A DNA stretch of 27,211 nucleotides from a virus (IMGVR_UViG_3300030104_002009:1-27211), one strand, 5' to 3'; shown: positions 6,524 to 15,103, numbered from the stretch's first letter. A program made the numbers and translations. The notes: generated by a model not told the origin, from the sequence alone.

Positions 6524-7177
6524 TACTTCTGTAAATCGTGTTTTTTCTTTATAACGATTATCAATAATTTTTTGACCATGAGGCCATTGGCCAGGGAACG
6601 CTACTAGAGAATTGAATTTTGATAGAATACATAATTGTTCTTCAAATAAATAATCATTAATCCAAGGTTGTTCATGTTCATGATTTAATTGTTTTAAAGA
6701 ATCTTTTTGTTTAGCCTTGTAAAAGCTGGTTCCAGCAGTCATATTTTCCTGTGGATTTAAAAAAATTAAAACATTTAATTGAAAATCAGTATGACATATC
6801 CAATTAAGCTTTTGACCTGGATAATCTTTTAACAATCTAAATTGATTAATATGAATTTGAGGTATGATTTTAGATAAATCTAAATTATAAAAATCACATA
6901 TTTTTGCCATTAATAATCTTCTATGTTTATCATTACAATACAAATCTGGATGTAAAGTATGTTGACCATCAATAAAAGTTTGACCATTTAAGCTGTTTTT
7001 ACTATGTGGCTTATGGGAAACAATAGGAACTCTCTGTAAATAATCAAATAATTTCAAAGGATTTTTATATATATTATCTATAAATAAAATATAAGAATTG
7101 TTATAAGGTTGTATTGTAACTTCCCAATGACTATTAAATTTAAAATCTATATCTGTATAAAAATCAACATCTATCAT
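6512..7177 (-). CDS. 2OG-Fe(II) oxygenase-like protein, distant paralogue of the one at 5192
   Basis: A 221-residue predicted double-stranded beta-helix oxygenase. Candidate residues are H129-x-D131 (ICHTDFQLN) and H200 (FPGQWPHGQK), with R214 (KTRFTEVTF) for 2OG. TAGTSFYK parallels GTTFYE of the 5192 gene, and the spacing HxD, GT[T/S]FY, FP, H, R is shared. The N-terminal 90 residues are unrelated by eye. The sulfotransferase gene stops immediately before this start (7178), so the two are contiguous. It is very AT-rich, like the two genes upstream, and so differs from the fibre genes in composition. The substrate is unknown. Confidence 0.68.
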   Translation of the reverse strand: MIDVDFYTDIDFKFNSHWEVTIQPYNNSYILFIDNIYKNPLKLFDYLQRVPIVSHKPHSKNSLNGQTFIDGQHTLHPDLYCNDKHRRLLMAKICDFYNLDLSKIIPQIHINQFRLLKDYPGQKLNWICHTDFQLNVLIFLNPQENMTAGTSFYKAKQKDSLKQLNHEHEQPWINDYLFEEQLCILSKFNSLVAFPGQWPHGQKIIDNRYKEKTRFTEVTFL

Positions 7178-7972
7178 TTATGTCCATTCAGTCCAAAATT
7201 CATCTAAATCAAACTGATTAGAAAAAAGATTTAATTTTTCTAAATCTCTTTTTCCTTCTCTAACTTTTGATTCTATTTCATGAGTGGCAGCATACATTCT
7301 GTAAGAGCTATCATTTTGTTTTATTACATTTTTTATATTATTAAAATCATAATTATGAAAATTTTTTATTTCTAAAAAGTTAGAAATTCTACTTAATTGT
7401 TCTTGAGGATTATTACATAATTTATGATAATCAATGAATAACATTTGATTTCTTTTGTTTTGAATAAGAGATGCTTCCTTTATTGCTATATAAGCTTTCC
7501 CAATTGATCCATCATAAGTAAGCATTGACTTTGCTCTATTTAAAACAGTAAAACCTTTGTCTTCTGTAATTTCCTCCCATTGAGTGTAAGTTTCTGGTTC
7601 TTTCTTATAGAGCCTTTCAAATGAAGCTGCACATTCTAAAGGATTGCGAACTGTGCATAATATTTTAATTGGATAATCAACAATTTTATTTACTAAGTCA
7701 ATGTAAAATAACCATTCCCTATGTTTGTCTATGTTAATAGATATATTTTGATCATGATAAGAATTAAAAACTGATTTTAAAATAGGAATTAATTGATGTT
7801 GATTGTTATTAAATTTATTTCTAACGGAATCAGCCCAAAAAGTCCGAATATTATTTAACAACGGTAAAAGAGTAGAAGCCTCTGATACTGCGATATTTGG
7901 ATTTTGATTTAATAAACCACATAATAATGTTGAACCTGATCTTGGTAGCCCTGCAAGTAACACTATTTGCAT
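7178..7972 (-). CDS. Sulfotransferase (PAPS-dependent family)
   Basis: A 264-residue protein with the two PAPS-binding signatures of the sulfotransferase superfamily. The 5'-phosphosulfate loop is LLAGLPRSGSTLL (5-17), and the 3'-phosphate motif is ILCTVRNPLECAASF (104-118), with R109 and S117 as expected ligands. Such enzymes move sulfate from PAPS to hydroxyl or amino groups of sugars, proteins or small molecules; the acceptor cannot be read from sequence. The protein is the usual length for a single-domain bacterial or phage member. It sits between a methyltransferase gene (5-nt gap) and an oxygenase gene (0-nt gap), suggesting a shared pathway. Confidence 0.85.
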   Translation of the reverse strand: MQIVLLAGLPRSGSTLLCGLLNQNPNIAVSEASTLLPLLNNIRTFWADSVRNKFNNNQHQLIPILKSVFNSYHDQNISINIDKHREWLFYIDLVNKIVDYPIKILCTVRNPLECAASFERLYKKEPETYTQWEEITEDKGFTVLNRAKSMLTYDGSIGKAYIAIKEASLIQNKRNQMLFIDYHKLCNNPQEQLSRISNFLEIKNFHNYDFNNIKNVIKQNDSSYRMYAATHEIESKVREGKRDLEKLNLFSNQFDLDEFWTEWT

Positions 7973-7977
7973 AAAAG

Positions 7978-8550
7978 CTATCTTTTCGCTATGAAATAAG
8001 AACGGCCTACTAAATCATCATCTAAATCAATAATTGTATTAAATCCTGAGAAATTAAATTTATTTTTCACCTGAGCAGTCGTAATAATTTCCCCAGTATC
8101 GGCTGAACAAAATTCTTTAGCACAACTAAACAGAACACAATCATTGGCTAATTCACAAGCTTTTTCAATCTGAAGGAAAGGTGATTTATAAGTTAAAGTA
8201 TTAAAAAGGGCTACAACATCATACATACTTATAGATAAAGAACTATCTACTATGTCTCCAACTTCAAAAGAATATTTGTCATCCGTAAAATAATTTGCCA
8301 TAACAACTTTTGCATTGTCTATATAATTTTTTTCAATATCAACACCATGAACCTTGCTTGCTCCTTTATCTAAAAACCAAGAACAAAAGCGACCATCAGC
8401 ACAACCTAAATCTAAAACTGTTTTTTCATTTACATAAGAGGCAAAACCCTCCATTGCGGCAGTTTTCTCATTTAAAACATCTGCCTCAGAAGTTATACTT
8501 TTGTCAATGTCTTGATTAACAAAAAGATCTCTGTTGTCAAAATAAGCCAT
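7978..8550 (-). CDS. SAM-dependent class I methyltransferase
   Basis: 190 residues with the Rossmann-type motif I VLDLGCADGRF (45-55) and the acidic end of strand 2 at D71 (VHGVDIEKNYI), which bind S-adenosylmethionine. VEVGDI-like FEVGDI (about 95-100) and YDVVALFNTL (110-119) match motifs II/III and IV. The domain layout resembles generic small-molecule or protein methyltransferases rather than DNA methylases: no DPPY/NPPY or PC motif is seen. The start overlaps the upstream stop by one base (TAATG). The substrate is unknown; the neighbouring sulfotransferase and oxygenases suggest joint modification of one target. Confidence 0.83.
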   Translation of the reverse strand: MAYFDNRDLFVNQDIDKSITSEADVLNEKTAAMEGFASYVNEKTVLDLGCADGRFCSWFLDKGASKVHGVDIEKNYIDNAKVVMANYFTDDKYSFEVGDIVDSSLSISMYDVVALFNTLTYKSPFLQIEKACELANDCVLFSCAKEFCSADTGEIITTAQVKNKFNFSGFNTIIDLDDDLVGRSYFIAKR

Positions 8551-9191
8551 TAGGTTCGTTGTTTAAACTGGTAAGCAATTAATTCGTCAATATCAATTAT
8601 AGAATTAATATGCTTATATTCTTCTAAAAACGAAATTTCCAAATTTTTAATACATATTGCAGCCGTTCTTAATAAAGCTGTGCAATCTTTTGCATCAAGA
8701 AGAAACGTATTTCCATCAGCATCAAACCATTCGAAATTTTCAGGATATTCTCCTAACGGAATTAAAGAAGCTAATAATGATAAATGTGCAATATTACGAT
8801 AACGCATATCAAATCTTCTCCCATTCCATTTTATCCCATAAGACAATACATAATCTTTATGAATAAACCAATCATCAATTTTAGCTTTTAATACTTGTTG
8901 AAAACCATGATATTCATAATGATAAGTTTCAACTACTTCTGCCTTTCCATCATTTACAAATTCATATCTTGGCCCATTTCCTATAATTGAATAAGGTCTA
9001 TTAGGATATTTAGGCTTGCTTTCTTTTAGTCGTAGACATCCAATAGTAAATAAAACTTGATCTTCAGTTTCTGGAGTTACAATATATTCTCTAGGTTTGC
9101 CATTTTTATCTTTACCAAAAGTAAAAGTAACAGAATCTCCTTCATACACACCTCGAAACTGACCATTTTTATATCCAATCCATTTAGGCAT
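8550..9191 (-). CDS. DUF4376-like protein, possible fibre assembly factor
   Basis: 213 residues. The C-terminal region (about 150-210: NFEWFDADGNTFLLDAKDC, then a helical stretch with ICIKNLEISFLEEY and IDIDELIAYQF) resembles DUF4376, a domain found in tail-fibre assembly or fibre-associated proteins of many phages. The N-terminal half (MPKWIGYKNGQFRGVYEGD) is polar and Tyr-rich. It follows the glycine-rich adhesin gene by 6 nt, a usual position for a fibre chaperone, and a GGAG lies about 10 nt before the ATG. The assignment rests on a remembered domain pattern and context and is moderate at best. Confidence 0.5.
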   Translation of the reverse strand: MPKWIGYKNGQFRGVYEGDSVTFTFGKDKNGKPREYIVTPETEDQVLFTIGCLRLKESKPKYPNRPYSIIGNGPRYEFVNDGKAEVVETYHYEYHGFQQVLKAKIDDWFIHKDYVLSYGIKWNGRRFDMRYRNIAHLSLLASLIPLGEYPENFEWFDADGNTFLLDAKDCTALLRTAAICIKNLEISFLEEYKHINSIIDIDELIAYQFKQRT

Positions 9192-9197
9192 AATTAA

Positions 9198-10007
9198 TTA
9201 ACTCCATGAAACTGTAGCTTGAGCAGAATTATTATTTGCATAATTTACAGTGAAGCTATCAAAATCACCAGAACTACCACCATTACTTCCGACACTTCCT
9301 CCTAGATGTCCACCAGCAGTACCACCATTTTGTGCGGCTGCACCATAACCACCTTGACTTGACCCACCGCCGCCAGCCCCGCCACCGTAATAACAGGAGG
9401 GTGTATTAGATCCGTTACCGCCATTCCTGCCACTATTTGTCTGGTCAAAAGTTCGACCTCCTCCTGTAGATCTACTATCTCCTGAACTAGGTGCTGTTTC
9501 GTATAAACCATTTCTTTTTCGACCTGGATGATTACTTGCTAGTCCACCAGTTCCACCACCTCCTGCCGCTACCATTGATCCACCTGTCCAAGTAGCGTAA
9601 CTAGCACCACCGCCAGGATGACCTCTGTAGGGTGTTGGGCCTGTTGTTGATCCACCATTGCCACCATTTCCTGCGTAATCAGTGGCTTGACTTGTTTTAC
9701 CGTAACTTGCAGTAGTAGGCGTGTAAATATATAAACTTGCCGTTGGTATACCTCCGTTTTTTATTAATCGTGTGCCACCAGAATAAGGGCCACCACCAGC
9801 ACCATTAGCACCATTTCCTTGTCCTCCAGCACCTCTAAGATCTAATCCAACTGTTGTATATGCGCCATCAGGATCAAAAGGCTGATAACCTTGACCAGCG
9901 TAACCCATTGGATGGGTGTAAGAACCAGCAGGTTCTGGGCCTGAAGAACCTGCAAACAATCCAAAGCCCATCGCACTTGAACTTCCTCTAAATTCAATAT
10001 TAGGCAT
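9198..10007 (-). CDS. Glycine-rich adhesin-like tail-tip protein
   Basis: 269 residues, very rich in Gly, Ser, Asn and Thr, with runs such as GGAGGGGSSQGG and NGGNGS. There is no collagen Gly-x-x periodicity; the irregular GG and GGG blocks recall the polyglycine-II-helix adhesins at the distal fibres of some T-even phages (gp38-like), a comparison by composition only. The N-terminal 60 residues (MPNIEFRGSSSAMGFGLFAG, then PxGYAGQGYQPFDPDG) are distinct and the C-terminus (DSFTVNYANNNSAQATVSW) looks like a beta domain. It lies directly after the second fibre gene (6-nt gap), so it is a good candidate for the receptor-binding tip. Confidence 0.6.
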   Translation of the reverse strand: MPNIEFRGSSSAMGFGLFAGSSGPEPAGSYTHPMGYAGQGYQPFDPDGAYTTVGLDLRGAGGQGNGANGAGGGPYSGGTRLIKNGGIPTASLYIYTPTTASYGKTSQATDYAGNGGNGGSTTGPTPYRGHPGGGASYATWTGGSMVAAGGGGTGGLASNHPGRKRNGLYETAPSSGDSRSTGGGRTFDQTNSGRNGGNGSNTPSCYYGGGAGGGGSSQGGYGAAAQNGGTAGGHLGGSVGSNGGSSGDFDSFTVNYANNNSAQATVSWS

Positions 10008-10013
10008 GATGAA

Positions 10014-11273
10014 TTAAGCGAATTGGGTTTGAGCAGCTAATACTGTATAAGTAGCACTAGCTGTTTTAATAATAGTAAAAGTATAAACATCAATACTGTT
10101 TGCATTACCAGAAGAAGGTGCAGAGCCACCTTGCCATTCAGTAGTCACCTGTGAAGTAGTACCATCTATTTCAACAGAGGTGCAATAGTAAGCAGTACCA
10201 CCTTGTTGTACCAAAAAAGCAACTGTTAATGACATGTCACTAGCTGGTAAAATGTTATTCATAGTAGTACCACTAGAACCTCGGAAATTTAAAACGAAAT
10301 TTCCTGTAGCGTTACTTTTACTAAATCGAACAGATTGGTTTGTAGTGTCATAATTTATTGTGCCAGTTGCCGCCGTACTAGTTGTTACACAAACTTCTGC
10401 TGTGTTTTTAAATACAGCAGATAATTTATTGGAAGCACCATTAAATGTTTGTGTTCCAGTAAAAGTACGATTTGCTGATAAGTCAACTGATCTATCAACC
10501 CAACTTAAAGCTCCTGAACCATCTGTACTTAAAACATAACCACTAGTCCCGTCGGCGGCTGGGTAAGTATAAGTAATATTAGAGGAGACAGTTCCAGGAG
10601 CTTTAAAAGCAAGATAATTACTTGAATCTGAATCAGCTAAACGAAGTTCACTTGCTGAATTAAGAGTGACATGACTACTTGATGTAAGGCCAGCCAAAGT
10701 TCCTAAGGCTGTAATATTCGATTGGGTTGCTCCAGTTACGGTTGCAGCAGTTCCAGTTACATTTCCAGTTACATTTCCAGTTAAGTCTCCAGTTACATCT
10801 CCAGTTAAATTTGCAACAAACGCATTAGCTGACTTATCCCATAACCCATTTGAAGATGCCCCTGTAAAGGTCACATCCCCATTGAAGGTTGTTGCTCCTA
10901 AAGTTCCAACTGAAGTCAAAGAACTAGCTGTAACTCCACTTGCAAGAGTATTTCCAGTTAAGCTTGCCGCTGCAACATTTACAGCAGCAGACCATGAAAG
11001 CGTTCCAGACCCATCCGTAGTAAGCTGTTCTCCAGCATTACCATCGGCTCCAGGCAAGGTATATAAAAGATTACTTGAGACAGATGAAGGAGCTTGAAAT
11101 CCTACATAATTACTAGAATCAGCATCTGCAAAACGCACATCAGTCTGTGCATTTAAAACAATATTTCCAGTAAAAGTAGCTCCTGTCGATTGAACTAAAT
11201 TTGCAAGACTAAGTGTTTGATCCCCAGACGAATCATAAATAAAGGTGTCAGCCTTAATTGTCCCATAAGCCAT
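10014..11273 (-). CDS. Tail fibre protein (short fibre)
   Basis: 419 residues. The start MAYGTIKADTFIYDSSG is the type seen at the N-termini of cyanophage fibres. Two copies of a module of about 57 residues follow (about 41-98 and 204-260: [D/E][V/L]R[F/L]AD, SSNY, AP, VSSN, DGSG, LSW). They are separated by TG[D/N][V/L] tetrapeptide repeats (about 157-175). The C-terminal 150 residues (from about 268) are a different beta-rich domain without repeats, probably a trimerisation or receptor-binding head. It shares one base with the stop of the long fibre upstream (TAATG). Fibre identity is strong; the domain role is inferred. Confidence 0.8.
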   Translation of the reverse strand: MAYGTIKADTFIYDSSGDQTLSLANLVQSTGATFTGNIVLNAQTDVRFADADSSNYVGFQAPSSVSSNLLYTLPGADGNAGEQLTTDGSGTLSWSAAVNVAAASLTGNTLASGVTASSLTSVGTLGATTFNGDVTFTGASSNGLWDKSANAFVANLTGDVTGDLTGNVTGNVTGTAATVTGATQSNITALGTLAGLTSSSHVTLNSASELRLADSDSSNYLAFKAPGTVSSNITYTYPAADGTSGYVLSTDGSGALSWVDRSVDLSANRTFTGTQTFNGASNKLSAVFKNTAEVCVTTSTAATGTINYDTTNQSVRFSKSNATGNFVLNFRGSSGTTMNNILPASDMSLTVAFLVQQGGTAYYCTSVEIDGTTSQVTTEWQGGSAPSSGNANSIDVYTFTIIKTASATYTVLAAQTQFA

Positions 11274-14200
11274 TAGAGAATCACCCAGCGAGCGTTTGCA
11301 GGAATTGTAACCGTTACTCCTGAGTTTATAGCTAAATCCCCAACTGAGCTAGCATTTTTTGCGGATCCATTACCTATTGTGTAGTTAGTCGTAATTGTTT
11401 GAGAGTTTTCAACAAATATTTCATCAGAACCACCTCCAGTAGCACCGCCACCTGAACCACCAATAGCACCCCATCCAGTATTTCCGTATCCTTCAAATTG
11501 ATTAAGTGTTGAGTTATATCTAAATGCTCCTGTGTTAGCACCAGCAGGTCTCTCTCCAGTTGTTCCGACAGGCATGTCAACCATGCCAGTTCCTGTAAAC
11601 AATAAATTACCTGCAATAGTCAAAGAAGTAAGAGTACCTAAACTTGTAAGACTTGATCCTGTTATTCCACTAGCAAGAGTCGTTCCTGTAAGAGTTGATC
11701 CTGCTGCTGCAACTGTTATATTTGCCGATCCATCAAAGCTTGTTCCGTTAATTGTTCTTGCCGTTGCTAAAGCTGTAGCCGTCGAAGCATTTCCAGTTAA
11801 AGCACCAGTAAAACCAGTACTAGTCAACATTCCTGTTGAAGGATTATAAGTAAGTCCTGTATCTGTTTCTGCCCCTTGAGATCCTGTTGCTCCATCAACA
11901 AACAATGGATAAACAGTTTCATCTGTTGAGTTATTAGCAGTAACGGTAACTTCAGTTGATAAAGCTGCTGTTCCTGAAGTGTCTTGATTACCAGCAGCAT
12001 TAACACCAGCAAGATTTATGTTTGCTGTGCCGTCAAAACTAACTCCTCCAATTGTTCTAGCTGTTGCGAGTGCGGTAGCTGTATCTGCATTACCTGTAAC
12101 ATTACCTGTAACGTTTCCACTAAATGTTCCTGTAATTGTTCCACCGTTAGTTATATCGTTTGTTCCTAAATTGATGTCACCCGTCATGGTTCCACCAGCC
12201 AACGGGAGCTTTGTAGGGTCTGTAGCGTTATCAGAAGCCCAACCTAAATTCCCTGATCCATCAGACTTTAAGAATTGAGTTCCAGTTGAATCTGTTGCTG
12301 GAAGAATCCAAGTAATATCAGAAGTTACAGAATCAGGAGCTTTTAAAGCTAGATAATTTGCACCGTTTGAGTCTGCTTCTGTAAAACGAACTTCTTTTGC
12401 ATTATCAACAATCAGATTGCCTGTCATTGTGCCGCCAGCTTTAGGCAAGGCAGCATTGGCTGTTGTAGCAGCAGCATCAGCAGCATCTTTCGCAACTTTC
12501 ACCGCCGCAGGTGTGGCAGCCGTAGTTGTTGAACTAGAAGCGGCACTATCTGTTAATTGAACAACACCAACAACAGATGTGGTTCCAGCAACAATCTTTG
12601 ATCCAGCAATTGCAGCACTAGCATTTATATCAGCGTTAACAATTGCACCAGCAGTAATAGAAGTTAAACCTGCGTTATCTATTCCTATATCACCTGTAAC
12701 TGTTACGGCTGTTGCCTTATCACTTGCATTTCCTACAAGGATTTTCGCAGCAGTTAAATCTTCTAATTTTGTAAAAGCAATAGCAGCATTAGCAGCTAAA
12801 TTTGTATTTATTAAACTTCCGTCAACCATATCCTTGGTGACAGTATTTGTGTCTCCAGTTGTAATTACTGTTCCCGTTATATTTGGCAGAGTTATTACTT
12901 TGTCCGAAGTCGTTGGATCAGCAACTGTTAATCTTGTCTCAAATGCGTCAACAGTCGATCCTTCAAATACAAAGCTTCCAGTATTACCAATTAAAAGCTC
13001 ACCTGTAACAGTACCACCTGCAACTGCTAACTTTTCTGTTTCAAGTTCTTGCATCGCATCTTGCACGTTTGTCGAACTTAATTGACCGTAAGGTGTGAAA
13101 GTGATATTGCTTGCAACTTGACCTGCAACTGTCTGTGAAAGATCGACTTCATTCCATGACGAACCAGCACTATTTGTTACTCCTAAAATGTAATCAGGAG
13201 GAGCAAAAGCAATTACTGGAGCTGGAGCACTTGGCGTTCCAGAAGTTGAAACAACGACATACACGCCATCCGTTGTAGAAGATGGACTTGGAAGATTAGA
13301 ACCAACTGCTAAACCAGCCGCAATACCAGCCGAAGTCGTAGCCACCATCTGGCTTGTACTTGCATTAAAGGTTCCACCAAAAACAAGACTTCCTTTTGTC
13401 AGCGTGGTGATGGCTTGCCAAGCGTTTCCATCCCAGATAAACGCATCTTCAGAAACAGTATCAAACAGAATTTGGCCTGAGAACTGGGCTGTTGGATAAC
13501 CACTTTGGGCTATAGATTGGAAGACTGCTGTAGAAGTATTGCTTAGTTTTGTGCCATCAATAGAATCGTTTGCAATTCTCGCAGCATCAAAACTTCCACT
13601 TGTTATTTTGCTTGCAGCAAGATCGGGAACCAAAGCAGCCGTTAATGCTGCACCTGCTGTTGCTACACCTTTATTATTAACAGTAACCGATTGATAAGTT
13701 CCAGCACTTACTCCACTCGTTGAAGTCGTTAAATTTCCTGAGCCATCAACAGTCAAACCTCCTCCAGATGTGATTTGAACTGCACCTTTTGCACTTGTCG
13801 TTGCAACAGGAAGGTCAGTAGCTACTAAGGCGGTAGCAGCCGTAATCATGCCTTGTGCATTAAAAGTTATACCGCTAACTGTTGCTCCAGTAACACTATT
13901 AGTAAGAGATAATGCACCAGCTCCACTAACACTTAAACCCGTTCCAACAGAGACACCACCAACAGCAGATGTAGTAGCAATAGGTAAATCGCTGGCAGCA
14001 AGAGCTACCGTTCCAGTAATTAATCCTTGTGCGTTGTAACTAATTCCAGATCTAGTTGCTGCTGTAACTGTGTTATTTATCCCAAGATTTCCTGAAGCTA
14101 CATTTAACGACCTATCGATATTTCCAGTTGCTAATTTTGCTGCTGTAATTGTTCCATCAGTAATTTTGGCATTAACAACAGCGTTTGCAGCTATTTTTGC

Positions 14201-15103
14201 TTCAGTAACAGCATTGCTAGCTATCGCTCCAGCATCTACAGAATTATTTGCTAAAGCCGCTGCATCAACAGCATTTGCTGCAAGCTTCGCACTTGTTACA
14301 GCATCATCAGCAAGTTTTACTGTCGTAACAGCACCATCTGCAATAGTTCCAGCTTCAATTGTTCCTGAGAGCTTGGCAGCAGTTACAGCTCCATCTGCTA
14401 TTTGTGTTGTCCCAATAGCTCCGTTTGCTATTTGTGTTGCTGTAATCGTGTTATTAACAATATTTCCAGCAGCAATGGTTGTGCTTGCAATTTTGGCTCC
14501 AGTTATCGCAGCATTGGCAACAGCAGCAGTATCAACAGCGTTATCTGCGAGTTCTGTAGCAGTAACAGAGTTTGTTGCTAATTGAGTAGCAGTAATTCCT
14601 CCAGATGCAATTTTGGCCCCAGGTATATCTCCGTCACTAAGACTTAACTTTGCATAAGTAACATTGGCATCTGTAATCTTTGCAGTTGTTACAGCGTTTG
14701 CAGCAATAGCAGCAGTATCTACAGCATCATCAGCTAATTCAGAAGCAGTTATCGCATTAGCGGCTATCTGTGTTGCAGTAACAGTATCGTTAACTAACTT
14801 CGCTCCAGTTATCGTTGCGTCTGTTATCTGAGTTGCAGTTATCGCTCCGTTAGCAATCTTGGCAGTTGTGACCGCTAAATTTTGAATTGTTGCTGTCGCT
14901 ACGGCATCAGTAGCAAAAGGCGTTGCAACCTTGGCAGCAGGAATATCTCCCGAATCAATAAGAGCCGCACCAGCAGCTATTAAATCTTTTACAGTTACCT
15001 TTTTTGTCTCAGTTGCACTTAAATCTGCAAGTGCAAGCACGTCAGTCGCTTGAATACCAGCTTCACCAAGGGCAGGTAAAGCACTTATCTGAAGATCAGC
15101 CAT
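11273..15103 (-). CDS. Long repetitive tail fibre
   Basis: 1276 residues. Residues 1-55 (MADLQISALPALGEAGIQAT, TVKDLIAAGAALID) form an attachment-like domain. About 60-330 is an array of about 10-residue repeats of the type [A]-V/I-T-x-x-[K/Q]-[L/I]-A-[D/N], predicted to form a long beta-solenoid or triple-stranded shaft. Then come GxxVSGxxxNAQGxITA units (about 335-460), a knob region (SLVFGGTFNASTSQ to WNEVDLSQT, about 585-685), another copy of the AP/VTSD/DGSG/W module, TGNVTG repeats, and the C-terminal EIFVENSQTITTNYTIGNG...VTVTIPANARWVIL, a fibre ending I know from cyanophages. The length and modular make-up fit a side or central tail fibre. It comes 31 nt after the tube-like gene at 15135. 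Confidence 0.85.
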   Translation of the reverse strand: MADLQISALPALGEAGIQATDVLALADLSATETKKVTVKDLIAAGAALIDSGDIPAAKVATPFATDAVATATIQNLAVTTAKIANGAITATQITDATITGAKLVNDTVTATQIAANAITASELADDAVDTAAIAANAVTTAKITDANVTYAKLSLSDGDIPGAKIASGGITATQLATNSVTATELADNAVDTAAVANAAITGAKIASTTIAAGNIVNNTITATQIANGAIGTTQIADGAVTAAKLSGTIEAGTIADGAVTTVKLADDAVTSAKLAANAVDAAALANNSVDAGAIASNAVTEAKIAANAVVNAKITDGTITAAKLATGNIDRSLNVASGNLGINNTVTAATRSGISYNAQGLITGTVALAASDLPIATTSAVGGVSVGTGLSVSGAGALSLTNSVTGATVSGITFNAQGMITAATALVATDLPVATTSAKGAVQITSGGGLTVDGSGNLTTSTSGVSAGTYQSVTVNNKGVATAGAALTAALVPDLAASKITSGSFDAARIANDSIDGTKLSNTSTAVFQSIAQSGYPTAQFSGQILFDTVSEDAFIWDGNAWQAITTLTKGSLVFGGTFNASTSQMVATTSAGIAAGLAVGSNLPSPSSTTDGVYVVVSTSGTPSAPAPVIAFAPPDYILGVTNSAGSSWNEVDLSQTVAGQVASNITFTPYGQLSSTNVQDAMQELETEKLAVAGGTVTGELLIGNTGSFVFEGSTVDAFETRLTVADPTTSDKVITLPNITGTVITTGDTNTVTKDMVDGSLINTNLAANAAIAFTKLEDLTAAKILVGNASDKATAVTVTGDIGIDNAGLTSITAGAIVNADINASAAIAGSKIVAGTTSVVGVVQLTDSAASSSTTTAATPAAVKVAKDAADAAATTANAALPKAGGTMTGNLIVDNAKEVRFTEADSNGANYLALKAPDSVTSDITWILPATDSTGTQFLKSDGSGNLGWASDNATDPTKLPLAGGTMTGDINLGTNDITNGGTITGTFSGNVTGNVTGNADTATALATARTIGGVSFDGTANINLAGVNAAGNQDTSGTAALSTEVTVTANNSTDETVYPLFVDGATGSQGAETDTGLTYNPSTGMLTSTGFTGALTGNASTATALATARTINGTSFDGSANITVAAAGSTLTGTTLASGITGSSLTSLGTLTSLTIAGNLLFTGTGMVDMPVGTTGERPAGANTGAFRYNSTLNQFEGYGNTGWGAIGGSGGGATGGGSDEIFVENSQTITTNYTIGNGSAKNASSVGDLAINSGVTVTIPANARWVIL
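12225..12410 (-). repeat. Third copy of the AP/DGSG/W fibre module
   Basis: Encodes EVRFTEADSNGANYLALKAP, a D-I-T-W segment and KSDGSGNLGWAS, matching the two modules in the neighbouring short fibre (about 10494-10664 and 10980-11153). All three share the order [E/D]xR[F/L], NY, AP, VxS[N/D]xxxxxP, DGSGxLxW. It may be an intramolecular folding or trimerisation unit reused between fibres, as in other phages with modular fibres. Confidence 0.65.
14110..14930 (-). repeat. Array of ~30-nt coding repeats (fibre shaft)
   Basis: Within the long fibre, about 25 degenerate units of about ten codons follow each other, reading AxTxTQIA, AVTTAKIAD, ELADDAVDTAAIA and similar. The DNA copies have drifted, but short identical stretches recur, offering sites for slippage or recombination that would lengthen or shorten the fibre shaft in steps. 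The boundaries are approximate. Confidence 0.7.

Noticed and set aside
8310-8866. Two short plus-strand frames opposite the methyltransferase and DUF4376-like genes
   Set aside because: Low-complexity antisense shadows (His/Leu/Gln rich) of well-supported genes.
9302-9511. A 69-codon minus-strand frame inside the glycine-rich gene
   Set aside because: It is an alternative-frame shadow of Gly-rich codons, without a start context or family resemblance.
12579-13085. A long plus-strand open frame opposite the long fibre, Ala/Val/Pro rich
   Set aside because: It is the antisense shadow of the repetitive fibre; its composition is just the complement of the repeats, and it has no domain or operon context. 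The same applies to 14070-14585, 11532-11849 and other plus-strand frames in 10880-14590.
14110-14930. Regularly spaced repeats resembling a CRISPR array
   Set aside because: The unit is about ten codons, in frame and degenerate, with no unique spacers; it encodes the fibre shaft.
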